The notes under the pieces are model-generated. The model saw only the letters and a list, made by a program, of their open reading frames with translations, searched no databases and was not told the origin of the DNA. From NCBI GenBank assembly GCA_945892985.1, contig CAMDDU010000003.1, positions 1 to 64,000 on the forward strand: a stretch of DNA of 64,000 bases. Reading direction: 5' to 3'. This stretch comes from CAITSH01 sp945892985 (lineage in GTDB: Bacteria > Pseudomonadota > Gammaproteobacteria > Burkholderiales > SG8-39). Made by a program: the position numbers and the translations under genes. Shown piece after piece: positions 43,401 to 51,410 of the stretch. Positions within the stretch are counted from its first letter, which is position 1; every line of letters begins with the position of its first letter.

Positions 43401-45046
43401 GGTTTTTTAACAACGACGCGTCGGTGGTCACGCGCCACTTCCACCATCGGCAGCGGGAAGTGGCTGCGAAAATCATCGAGGTCTTTAGGCGCGAATAGTG
43501 CGAAGGGCGCTGCGTCGGCCTGCCATGCGCGTGCAAACGCAGCGTAGTCCGGAAGGAATTTTTCCGGTTCCCACGAGATGGGCACGTCAAGCTCGTCCTT
43601 GTAGATCACCATGGTAACGGGGCGTCCAAGATAAAACGGCAGTGTATGGTCAAACGTGTTGACGGTGTAAAAGGGCGTGTCTGGCCTGAGTTGCGTGCTT
43701 ATTTTCTGCACCATCTGGTAGGTCGAATAGGTCGGGGAGAGGGTGTTGTGGCCGCACAACGCAATCAGCGTTGCTGCCAGGCTGCAGCCGGCAAGGGCTA
43801 TCACCGCCGCCGGGCGAAGCCCGCGGCTTTCAAGCCACACAAACAGCGCCGCGCCCGACAAAAGTGCGCCGCCGGAGGCGATCAACCAGGGCATGTACAA
43901 GCGCAGCAGCTCTGCGGGTAACTCATCGCTGCCCTGTTGTGCGCCGTAGGGCACCCACAGCATGATCGCGATACCCAGGGCCCCGATCGGAACTACTTGC
44001 CAGATTAACGCACGTCCGCCGGCTATGCTCAGGTAGCGTCCCATCAGCAGCGCCAGCGCGGGGATCATGGGCAGGATGTAGGGTGGGAGTTTTGAACCGG
44101 AAGCGGAAAAAAATGCGAAGGTGAACGCACACCAAATCAGCAAAAACCGCGCCGGTTGGAAGCGTGTGGCTTCGACACGCCAGGAGCGGGCGAGTGCGGG
44201 GATCATTGTCAGCGTCCAGGGAACCATGCTGCCAAGCAATATCGGAACGAAATACCAGGCCGGCTGGTAGCGGCCATGTGTCTTGGTCAGGAAGCGCTCG
44301 AAGTGCTCGTGGATGAAAAAGAAACGGAAGAATTCTGCATTGGCGAGCGAGACGAGGATGAACCAGGGGGCCGAAATCGCGATAAAGAGCGCGGTCCCAC
44401 TCAGTAAATGCAATTGCCGCAGCCGCCCCCAGTCACGCTGCAGGAGGATGTAAAGGAGCAGCGCACCGCCGGGAAGCAGTATCCCAATGAGTCCTTTTGA
44501 CAGGACGGCCAGTGCCGCCGAAGCCCAGGCCAGCAACATCCACGCGCGTCTCCGGCGATCGCTCTGGGTATCCTGCTGCGCGATGACAAATGCGCATACG
44601 GACATGCAGAGGAAAAAGCTCAGGCCCATGTCGAGCGTATTGAGGTGCCCGACAAACACATAGAGGACGCAGCTTGCGCTTATTGCCGCTGCATAGAGTC
44701 CCGCCGCGCGACCGTATAGCCGCGAGCCGGTGAAACCGACCATGAAAATCCCGGTTAATCCCGTTAGCGCTGCCCAGAGCCTTGCAGTCCACTCGTGCAC
44801 GCCAAATGCGCTGAAGGCGGCTGCGGTCGCCCAGTATTGCAGCGCCGGTTTTTCGAAATACTTGAAGCCGTTCAGCCTGGGGGTCATCCAGTCCCCTGTT
44901 ACGAACATTTCGCGCGCGATCTCGGCGTATCGTCCCTCGTCGGGACGGATCAAGTCGCGGTAGTCAAGCGTGACGAACCAGGAGAAGGCTAGGATGGCGG
45001 CAAGCGCCAGCATTGACTTGCGTGAGAGCAGCGGCGATTGGGGCAT
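43397..45046 (-). CDS. arnT: Lipid A Ara4N transferase ArnT (first copy)
   Basis: 549 residues from the ATG at 45046. A GT83 (PMT-like) membrane glycosyltransferase with about a dozen membrane helices and a C-terminal periplasmic domain. It moves Ara4N from undecaprenyl phosphate to lipid A phosphates, lowering binding of cationic peptides such as polymyxin. LDYRDLIRPDEGRYAEIAREM holds the catalytic acidic residues, and NGFKYFEKPALQYWATAAAF and HEHFERFLTKTHGRYQPAWY are family signatures. It overlaps the Mth938-like gene in front and arnE behind. Confidence 0.93.
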   Translation of the reverse strand: MPQSPLLSRKSMLALAAILAFSWFVTLDYRDLIRPDEGRYAEIAREMFVTGDWMTPRLNGFKYFEKPALQYWATAAAFSAFGVHEWTARLWAALTGLTGIFMVGFTGSRLYGRAAGLYAAAISASCVLYVFVGHLNTLDMGLSFFLCMSVCAFVIAQQDTQSDRRRRAWMLLAWASAALAVLSKGLIGILLPGGALLLYILLQRDWGRLRQLHLLSGTALFIAISAPWFILVSLANAEFFRFFFIHEHFERFLTKTHGRYQPAWYFVPILLGSMVPWTLTMIPALARSWRVEATRFQPARFLLIWCAFTFAFFSASGSKLPPYILPMIPALALLMGRYLSIAGGRALIWQVVPIGALGIAIMLWVPYGAQQGSDELPAELLRLYMPWLIASGGALLSGAALFVWLESRGLRPAAVIALAGCSLAATLIALCGHNTLSPTYSTYQMVQKISTQLRPDTPFYTVNTFDHTLPFYLGRPVTMVIYKDELDVPISWEPEKFLPDYAAFARAWQADAAPFALFAPKDLDDFRSHFPLPMVEVARDHRRVVVKKP

Positions 45047-45417
45047 CAACCCAGCAGCAGGGCGGCGGCGACCCTGCGTTCCTCTGCGACAAGAATATTG
45101 TAGGTACGGCATGCCGCTTTTACGGTCATTACCTCGACGCCTATTCCTGCCTGAGTGAGTGGACGCAGGGTCTCCGGACGCGGGAACCTCTGCTCTTCGC
45201 CGGTTCCCAGGAGCACGATTTCGGGGCTCAGGGCGATCAGGGTCGCCCAGTGGTCTGCAGACAAATCCTCGAAGCGGGCAGGTGCCCAGTCGAGCAGCAC
45301 TTGTTCGGGCATGACGATGAGACTGCGGTCCCTGCGCTCCGTATTAAGCTGCACGTAGCCTGTGCCATAACCGGTAAAGGTGTTGAACGCGGCAGGGCCG
45401 GCACGGTGGAGTTTCAC
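45046..45417 (-). CDS. Mth938-like domain protein (first copy)
   Basis: 123 residues from a GTG (residues MKLHRAGPAAFNTFTGYGTG). Mth938-like proteins (DUF498/NDUFAF3 group) are small alpha/beta domains; SPEIVLLGTGEEQRFP and GIGVEVMTVKAACRTYNILVAEERRVAAALL are typical. Bacterial members have no firm role, although the mitochondrial relative NDUFAF3 assists complex I assembly. It heads the arn operon, coupled to arnT by TGATG. An upstream ATG at 45457 is out of frame here because a run of six C replaces the shorter run of the second copy. The GTG start avoids this. Confidence 0.85.
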   Translation of the reverse strand: MKLHRAGPAAFNTFTGYGTGYVQLNTERRDRSLIVMPEQVLLDWAPARFEDLSADHWATLIALSPEIVLLGTGEEQRFPRPETLRPLTQAGIGVEVMTVKAACRTYNILVAEERRVAAALLLG

Positions 45418-45648
45418 GAAATGGGGGGTCTTTTTCTACGTAAGCAACGGATATCATTATAACTTCTTAATCCCGGCAGGAGTGTCGCGACGTCGCCTAA
45501 AGTCTTAATAGTTGCGATGCCGGCTAGAGTTGTGCGAGCGTGCTTTTATGTGTGTGGATTCTATTTTTGAGTCACCCGTCACCGGCCTGGGATAACATCG
45601 GGAACAATTGAATTCGATTTCTGACGGCTTCGGCCTGAAACCTTGACG

Positions 45649-46713
45649 ATGAGCCCAATCAAGCAAGATCTCACCCGTACGACCCTGTCAGTGCTGTTTA
45701 TCGGCGGATTGATCGTCGCAACGCTCTGGATCCTCGCCCCATTTTTGCCCTCGATAATATGGGCGACGATGATTGTTGTCGCGACCTGGCCGGTGATGCT
45801 GCGGGTGCAGCACCGGCTTTGGGGAAGGCGCAGTCTTGCGGTGCTGGTCATGACCTTGCTCGTGCTGTTGTTGTTCGTTGTGCCTTTGTTGCTGGCCATC
45901 GCCACCATTCTTGGCAACGCCGAAAACATCAAGGAGTGGTTGAGTTCACTGTCGGGGTTTCACGTGCCGCCCACACCAGCCTGGGTTGGGGAACTGCCGT
46001 TTGTGGGGGAGCAGGCGGCCAAGGCATGGCATCGTCTTGCCGACACCGGGATGCATGAGCTTATTGCCAAGTTAGCGCCTTACGCCGGTAGCACAGCCAA
46101 GTGGGTGGCTGCCGAGGTGGGCGGAATCGGCATTGTGGTAGCACAGTTCCTCCTTACCGTTGCCCTCAGCGCCATGATGTATGCCAGCGGTGAGCACGCC
46201 GCAACCGCGATAAGGCGGTTTGGCCATCGACTGGGTGGCGCGCGAGGCGAGTCCGCCATCGGTCTTGCTGGAGAAGCGATACGCGCAGTGGCCCTGGGGG
46301 TCGGGATTACCGCCGCGGTCCAGTCCGTGCTTGGCGGTATAGGCCTAGCCGTGGCGGGGGTGCCGTTGACATTTTTGCTTACCGCCGTGATGTTCATGCT
46401 GTGCATTGCGCAACTGGGTCCCTCCCTGGTCCTGGTACCCGCCGTTGTGTGGCTTTACTGGAGCGATCAATCCGGATGGGGTACGTTTTTGCTGGTATGG
46501 ACAGTGATCGTCACCAGCCTGGATAACGTGCTGCGGCCCATGCTCATCCGCATGGGGGCCGATTTGCCTCTGCTGCTGATTCTTGCCGGCGTGATCGGCG
46601 GATTGTTGTCCGCCGGACTGGTAGGTATTTTCGTCGGTCCGGTTGTGCTCGCGGTGGCCTACACGCTGTTCGACGCTTGGATCGACGACGGCGATGTGCC
46701 AGCCGATTCCTGA
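45649..46713 (+). CDS. AI-2E family transporter
   Basis: 354 residues from the ATG at 45649; a TTG two codons earlier is the alternative. About eight membrane helices are visible, starting LSVLFIGGLIVATLWILAPFL. The C-terminal half has SVLGGIGLAVAGVPLTFLLTAVMFML and DNVLRPMLIRMGADLPLLLILAGVIGGLL, which are AI-2E/PerM signatures. Members export small molecules or ions; E. coli TqsA exports AI-2, while others are Na+/H+ antiporters. The substrate cannot be read here. The gene stands alone on the plus strand between the two arn cassettes. Confidence 0.88.
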   Translation: MSPIKQDLTRTTLSVLFIGGLIVATLWILAPFLPSIIWATMIVVATWPVMLRVQHRLWGRRSLAVLVMTLLVLLLFVVPLLLAIATILGNAENIKEWLSSLSGFHVPPTPAWVGELPFVGEQAAKAWHRLADTGMHELIAKLAPYAGSTAKWVAAEVGGIGIVVAQFLLTVALSAMMYASGEHAATAIRRFGHRLGGARGESAIGLAGEAIRAVALGVGITAAVQSVLGGIGLAVAGVPLTFLLTAVMFMLCIAQLGPSLVLVPAVVWLYWSDQSGWGTFLLVWTVIVTSLDNVLRPMLIRMGADLPLLLILAGVIGGLLSAGLVGIFVGPVVLAVAYTLFDAWIDDGDVPADS

Positions 46714-46837
46714 CCGGTCAGTCGCATGCCGAATACCGGGTGTTGTTTTTCGAAATCGCATATCGCTTGGCTGCGCGCCGTGGTCGCGCTGTTGTGGTTC
46801 GTCAACCTGGATTTACGCAAGCTCGCCGAAGCGGACG

Positions 46838-47063
46838 AGTGCTGACCTCGCGGTGCCCACACCGGCCAGTGCGAGGGCGACTTCCAGCGTGCCGGTGCCC
46901 GAATTGAGGTTGCGCACCGGGCGTCCGCCGAAATACGCGGACAATCTTGCCTCAAAGGCCTTTACCTGCGGGCTGCTGTAATCCAGCCCGAGCGCAGGAC
47001 GTCGGCGACACCGGCGATGGTCGCTCCGTCTATGGCCGGGCGCCTGAACGGCAGGTAGTCCAT
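46838..47063 (-). pseudogene. arnB: arnB remnant (second cassette), frameshifted and truncated
   Basis: The first 30 codons read MDYLPFRRPAIDGATIAGVA and on to LRSGWIT, clearly arnB. One base is then missing relative to arnB1 (ATTACAGCAGCCC against ATAACCAGCGGCCC), giving a TAA. The other frame continues QVKAFEARLSAYFGGRPVRN, GTGTLEVALALAGVG and then loses all resemblance near 46838. About 300 codons, including the PLP lysine, are gone. The remaining 120 bases up to the transporter gene show no recognisable sequence. Confidence 0.88.
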
Positions 47064-47434
47064 CAGGAGCGTGCGACGATGTACACGCCGATGATGATGA
47101 CGCCTATCCCGGCGAGGCGCATCACACTGACGGCTTCGCCAAAAAAGTACCAGGCGGCGATGGCATTGGCGACATAGCCTATCGACAACATCGGGTAGGC
47201 GATGCTCACCTCGACGCGCGACAAGGCCATGATCCAGACCACCAGGCTCACCACATAACATGCCATGCCACCGGCGATGTGCGGTTCAAAGGCGAACTTC
47301 ATGCCCACTGGTATCAGGTTGTCGAACGAGAAATCAAAGCGCCCGATGGCGTTGGTGCCGGCCTTGAGCAGCAATTGTGCCGCGGCATTGAGCAGCACGC
47401 CGAGCAGGATTAATGAAAAGCTGACGGCGTTCAT
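47063..47434 (-). CDS. ArnE-like small membrane subunit (second copy)
   Basis: 123 residues with four hydrophobic helices, the same length as the first copy and clearly related (GVLLNAAAQLLLKAGTNAIG, ALSRVEVSIAYPMLSIGYV, IGVIIIGVYIVARS). Differences cluster in helices 2 and 3. It overlaps arnT2 by four bases, and its stop overlaps the arnB remnant. It could be a second flippase subunit able to pair with the first copy, as ArnE does with ArnF, or a specialised flippase for ArnT2. Confidence 0.82.
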   Translation of the reverse strand: MNAVSFSLILLGVLLNAAAQLLLKAGTNAIGRFDFSFDNLIPVGMKFAFEPHIAGGMACYVVSLVVWIMALSRVEVSIAYPMLSIGYVANAIAAWYFFGEAVSVMRLAGIGVIIIGVYIVARS

Positions 47435-49131
47435 GGGGTTTTGGCCGGGAGTTTTCTCACCGGTTCGCTTATCGGTTTGTTCACCGGTTTGGTGACAATC
47501 ACTCGCCGCACGTCGCGTGCCACCTCCACCATCGGGACCGGAAAGGCTTTGCGAAAGCCCTCCAGGTCGTCGGGGGCGAACATGGCAAAGGGCGCGGCGT
47601 CCGCCTCCCAGGCCTTGGCGAAGCTGGCGTAATCGGGGAGGTAGTCTTTCGGCTCCCAGCCGATGGCACTCGACAGCTCGTCCTTGTAACTCACCATGGT
47701 CACGGTGCGTCCGAGGTAAAAAGGCAGCGTATGGTCAAAGGTGCTCACTGAGTAAAAAGGCGTATCCGGCCGCAGCAGCGGGCGTATTTTCTGCACGATC
47801 TGCGAGGCCGAGTATACCGAGGACATGGTGTTGTGCCCGATCGCCGGAAAGAGGGCGGTGGCCAGCCCGCCGGCTGAAAATGCGATGACCGCTGCGCTGC
47901 GGCGGCCCTGCTTTTCGAACATCCAGAAAAGCACCGCGCCGGCGAGCAGGGCGACACCCGTCAACACCAACCAGGGGATGTAGTTGAGCAGAGACTCCCG
48001 TGGCAGTTCCGGGCTGCTCCACTCGGTGGCCATGGGGGCGAGAAAAATGGTGGCGATGCCGACGAGGCTGAATGGCAGCAATTGCCAGAAAAGCGTGCGC
48101 CGGCTCGCGAGCGCGAGATGGCGGCCGATCAAAAGGGCGAGCGCCGGGAAGATTGGCAGGATGTAGGACGCCAGCTTGGAACTGGAGGCGGAGAAAAAGA
48201 CAAAGGTGAACACGCACCAGATCAGCATAAAGCGGGTCGACTGGAAGCGTACCGGCTCGGCGCGCCACGAGCGCGCGAGCGCCGGTAGCAGCGCCAGTGT
48301 CCAGGGCACCATGCCGCCGGCCAACACCGGGATGAAATACCAGGCCGGTTGGTAACGGCCGTGATCCTTGGTGAGAAAACGTTCGAAATGTTCCTGGATG
48401 AAAAAGAATTGGAAAAATTCCGGATTGCGCAGTGACACCACAATGAACCAGGGCGCGGCGATGGCGAGGAACACGGCCATGCCGGCGGCCGGGTGCAGCA
48501 TCGGAATGCGACGCCAGTCACGCTGGATGAGGACGTAAAAAAACAGCGCGCCGCCGGGCAGGAGCAGGCCGATCAGCCCTTTGGACAGCACCGCCAGGGC
48601 CGCCGCCGCCCAGGCCGCGAGCATCCAGGCGCGCCGCCCTTTGTCGGTCTGGCCGTCAAATTGCGCCAGCACAAAGGAACAGACCGCTGCGGTGAGGAAA
48701 AACGTCAGCCCCATGTCCAGGGTATTGGCCTGGGAAATGAAGACGTAAAGAAAACTGCTTGCGCTCACCGCCGCCGCATATAGGCCGGCTTCGCGCCCGT
48801 ACAGGCGCAGGCCGGTGTAAGCCACCAGCAGGATCCCGGCAAAGCCGGTGAGGGCCGCCCACAGGCGCGAGGTCCACTCGTTAATGCCGAAAATATTGTA
48901 GGCCGCGGCGGTGGCCCAGTATTGCAGCGCCGGTTTTTCGAAATATTTGTAGCCGTTCATCCGCGGCGTGACCCAGTCACCGCTTACCGCCATTTCGCGC
49001 GCGATTTCAGCGTAACGGCCTTCGTCCGGGCGGATGAGGTCGCGGTAATCGAGGGTGCCGAACCAGCTGAGGAGGAGTAGCGCAAGCAGCAGCAGCAGCG
49101 ACTTGCGCGAGGGAAAGGCGGGCATCGTCAT
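47431..49131 (-). CDS. arnT: ArnT-like lipid glycosyltransferase (second copy)
   Basis: 566 residues, complete. It has LDYRDLIRPDEGRYAEIAREM, NGYKYFEKPALQYWATAAAY and QEHFERFLTKDHGRYQPAWY as in the first copy, so all expected catalytic residues remain. The C-terminus is longer by a Lys/Pro-rich tail (VTKPVNKPISEPVRKLPAK). It probably also transfers an aminoarabinose-like sugar from undecaprenyl phosphate; acceptor or donor preference may differ. Start ATG overlaps the Mth938-like stop as TGATG; an ATG two codons later is the alternative. Confidence 0.9.
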   Translation of the reverse strand: MTMPAFPSRKSLLLLLALLLLSWFGTLDYRDLIRPDEGRYAEIAREMAVSGDWVTPRMNGYKYFEKPALQYWATAAAYNIFGINEWTSRLWAALTGFAGILLVAYTGLRLYGREAGLYAAAVSASSFLYVFISQANTLDMGLTFFLTAAVCSFVLAQFDGQTDKGRRAWMLAAWAAAALAVLSKGLIGLLLPGGALFFYVLIQRDWRRIPMLHPAAGMAVFLAIAAPWFIVVSLRNPEFFQFFFIQEHFERFLTKDHGRYQPAWYFIPVLAGGMVPWTLALLPALARSWRAEPVRFQSTRFMLIWCVFTFVFFSASSSKLASYILPIFPALALLIGRHLALASRRTLFWQLLPFSLVGIATIFLAPMATEWSSPELPRESLLNYIPWLVLTGVALLAGAVLFWMFEKQGRRSAAVIAFSAGGLATALFPAIGHNTMSSVYSASQIVQKIRPLLRPDTPFYSVSTFDHTLPFYLGRTVTMVSYKDELSSAIGWEPKDYLPDYASFAKAWEADAAPFAMFAPDDLEGFRKAFPVPMVEVARDVRRVIVTKPVNKPISEPVRKLPAKTP

Positions 49132-49502
49132 CAGGCCAGCAGCAGGGTGGCGGCGACCCTGCGTTCCTCGGCCACCAAGGTGTTATAGGTGCGGCAGGCG
49201 GCCTGCGTGGTTATGGCCTCGCCCCCGATGCCGGCCTCGACAAGGGGGTGGGTGACTTCGGCGCGGGGAAAGCGCTGCTGTTCCCCGGTGCCCAGCAGGA
49301 CAATCTCCGGACGCAGGGCGAGCAGCTCTTGCAGGTGGCTCGCGGACAATTCCTCAAAGCAGGAGGGGGGGCAATCGAACAGCAGCTGGTCGGGCAGGAC
49401 GACGATGCTTTTTTCCCTGCGTTCGGCGTTGACGCTCACATAGCCGAGGCCGTAGCCGGTAAAGGTATTCAACCCGGCGGGGCCGGCAAGGTGAAGTTTC
49501 AC
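49131..49502 (-). CDS. Mth938-like domain protein (second copy)
   Basis: 123 residues from the GTG at 49502 (MKLHLAGPAGLNTFTGYGLG), chosen to match copy one and the usual MKLH start of the family. In this copy an ATG at 49541 is in frame and would add 13 residues (MISVAYVDKDSHF). The TATAAT at 49540-49545 overlaps that ATG. RPEIVLLGTGEQQRFP and the C-terminal AACRTYNTLVAEERRVAATLLLA show the Mth938 fold. It is translationally coupled to arnT2, repeating the arrangement of the first cassette. Confidence 0.83.
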   Translation of the reverse strand: MKLHLAGPAGLNTFTGYGLGYVSVNAERREKSIVVLPDQLLFDCPPSCFEELSASHLQELLALRPEIVLLGTGEQQRFPRAEVTHPLVEAGIGGEAITTQAACRTYNTLVAEERRVAATLLLA

Positions 49503-49746
49503 GAAATGGGAATCTTTGTCTACGTAAGCAACGGAAATCATTATAACTTTATAGACTGGGCAGCGCTTCCTGATAGTGCCGGGAGATTTCCGGAAGGAAA
49601 GGCTTGGCGACCATTTGATGCGTAGCTAAGTATCGGATATTATTGTCACTTTCCATGCTTTTAATGGCTAGAGCAAGCGACAGCGGGGATCATGCCAGCT
49701 GGTTTGCAGCGCAGCAATCATTAACTAAAACAATATCCCTGCCACC

Positions 49747-50130
49747 ATGCGCGCATTTTCCCGCATCAAGCGTCTGCCGCCTTACGTATTCAACACGTCC
49801 AACGAGTTGAAGATGGCCGCACGCCATCGCGGCGAGGACATCATCGATATGAGCATGGGCAACCCGGACGGCGCCACGCCGCAGCACATCGTCGACAAAC
49901 CAAGGATTCCCGAGCCCTACCGCGCCATGGGCGCGCTCGAGTTTGCCAAAAAGGTATTGCAGGATGCGAAAGTGGCGGTGTCGCCGGGCATTGGTTTTGG
50001 CGAATTCGTCGACGGACACCTGCGTTTTTCGCTGCATGAAAATGAGGCGAGTACGCGCCAGGCCGTGCACGGCATCAAGGATATGTTTCGTAAGGACGGC
50101 CTGCTGCTTCGGGCCGCTTGCCCCCCTTAA
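49747..50130 (+). pseudogene. alaC: alaC-type aminotransferase with an in-frame internal deletion
   Basis: 127 codons. Residues 1-51 (FSRIKRLPPYVFNTSNELKM, GEDIIDMSMGNPDGATPQHI) are the N-terminus of AlaC. From residue 53 the sequence jumps to IPEPYRAMGALEFAKKVL and VAVSPGIGFGEF and continues to MFRKDGLL, the C-terminal end of the same protein. About 270 central residues, including the PLP lysine, are missing, and the frame is kept across the joint near 49900. The last few codons also differ from the usual end. It cannot be an active aminotransferase. It precedes alaA by 27 bases. Confidence 0.9.
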
Positions 50131-50157
50131 CCGACACAGAAAACAACAACGCAAGCC

Positions 50158-51384
50158 ATGCTCAAACCCATACGCAAGTCCGCCAAGCTTTCCGATGTTT
50201 GCTACGACATTCGCGGCCCGGTGATGGTCCGCGCCAAGCAGATGGAGGAGGAGGGGCACCGCATCCTCAAACTGAACATCGGTAACCTGGCTTCATTTGG
50301 TTTTGACGCGCCCGACGAGGTCCGTCAGGACGTTATTGTCAACCTGCCCAACGCATCGGGCTATTCCGACTCCAAGGGCCTGTTCGCCGCGCGCAAGGCG
50401 ATCATGCATTACAGTCAGGAAAAAGGCATAAGCGGTGTCACGCTGGATGATATTTTCATCGGCAACGGCGTGTCTGAACTCATCGTGATGGTGATGCAAG
50501 GCCTCCTGAACGACGGCGACGAGGTACTGGTGCCCGCGCCCGACTACCCGCTGTGGACCGCCGCCGTGAGCCTGGCCAGCGGTACGCCGCGACACTACCT
50601 GTGCGACGAGGGGGCGGGCTGGCTGCCCGACCTCGATGACATACGCAAAAAAATCACCCCGCGCACCCGCGCCATTGTGGTCATCAACCCGAACAACCCG
50701 ACCGGCGCGCTCTATCCGGTGGAAATGCTGCGCGAGATCGTCGAAATCGCCCGCCAGAACGAGTTGATCGTGTTTGCCGACGAGATCTACGACAAGACGC
50801 TCTACGACGGTGAAAAGCACGTCTCGATTGCCTCGCTGGCCGATGACGTGCTGTTTGTCACCTTCAACGGCCTGTCAAAGAACTACCGCGCCTGCGGCTA
50901 TCGCAGCGGCTGGATGATCGTCTCGGGCGACAAGCGCCACGCCCAGGACTACATCGAGGGACTGAATATCCTTGCCTCGATGCGGCTTTGCGCCAACGTT
51001 CCGGGGCAGTACGCCATTCAGACTGCGCTGGGCGGTTACCAAAGCATCAACGATCTGGTGGCGCCCGGGGGCAGGCTGTGCCGCCAGCGCGACCTTGCGC
51101 ATGCGCTTATCACGCAGATTCCCGGCGTGAGCTGTTTCAAGCCCAAGGCGGCGTTATATCTGTTCCCGCGCCTCGACCTGAAAATGTATCCGATCAAGGA
51201 CGACCAGCAATTTATTCTTGAACTGCTGGAGCAGGAAAAAGTGCTGGTGGTACAGGGCACCGGCTTCAACTGGCCTAATCCGGATCACCTGCGCATCGTA
51301 TTCCTGCCCAATAGCGACGACCTGACCGAGGCGATAGGCCGTATCGCGCGCTTTCTCGATGGCTACCGAAAACGGCATGCCTGA
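50158..51384 (+). CDS. alaA: Alanine aminotransferase AlaA-type
   Basis: 408 residues, a fold-type I PLP enzyme that makes alanine from pyruvate and glutamate. It begins IRKSAKLSDVCYDIRGPVM. PGDEV-like DGDEVLVPAPDYPLWTAAVSL, NPNNPTGALYP and FADEIYDKTLYD are class I/AlaA signatures, and the PLP lysine is in GLSKNYRACGYRSGW. The C-terminal end is complete. It sits directly before hom and thrC, where many betaproteobacteria have alaC instead; the alaC remnant just upstream suggests replacement. Confidence 0.93.
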   Translation: MLKPIRKSAKLSDVCYDIRGPVMVRAKQMEEEGHRILKLNIGNLASFGFDAPDEVRQDVIVNLPNASGYSDSKGLFAARKAIMHYSQEKGISGVTLDDIFIGNGVSELIVMVMQGLLNDGDEVLVPAPDYPLWTAAVSLASGTPRHYLCDEGAGWLPDLDDIRKKITPRTRAIVVINPNNPTGALYPVEMLREIVEIARQNELIVFADEIYDKTLYDGEKHVSIASLADDVLFVTFNGLSKNYRACGYRSGWMIVSGDKRHAQDYIEGLNILASMRLCANVPGQYAIQTALGGYQSINDLVAPGGRLCRQRDLAHALITQIPGVSCFKPKAALYLFPRLDLKMYPIKDDQQFILELLEQEKVLVVQGTGFNWPNPDHLRIVFLPNSDDLTEAIGRIARFLDGYRKRHA

Positions 51385-51410
51385 ACCCTTACCTTTACTC
51401 AATAAAGAAC

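Larger units (their letters stand above)
46838..49545 (-). repeat. Diverged direct duplication of the arnB-arnE-arnT-Mth938 cassette
   Basis: This segment repeats the order and orientation of 42.8-45.46 kb: start of arnB, arnE, arnT, Mth938-like gene and the TATAATGAT stretch in front. The same overlaps between genes (TGATG, ATGA) are kept. By eye ArnT1 and ArnT2 share roughly two thirds or more of their residues in the N-terminal half, so the duplication is old or one copy was acquired from a relative. Confidence 0.85.

Noticed and set aside
45415..45460. Frameshift that would make the first Mth938-like gene a pseudogene
   Set aside because: The family usually starts at MKLH, which is the GTG at 45417. 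The altered C run lies upstream of that start, so the gene is probably intact.
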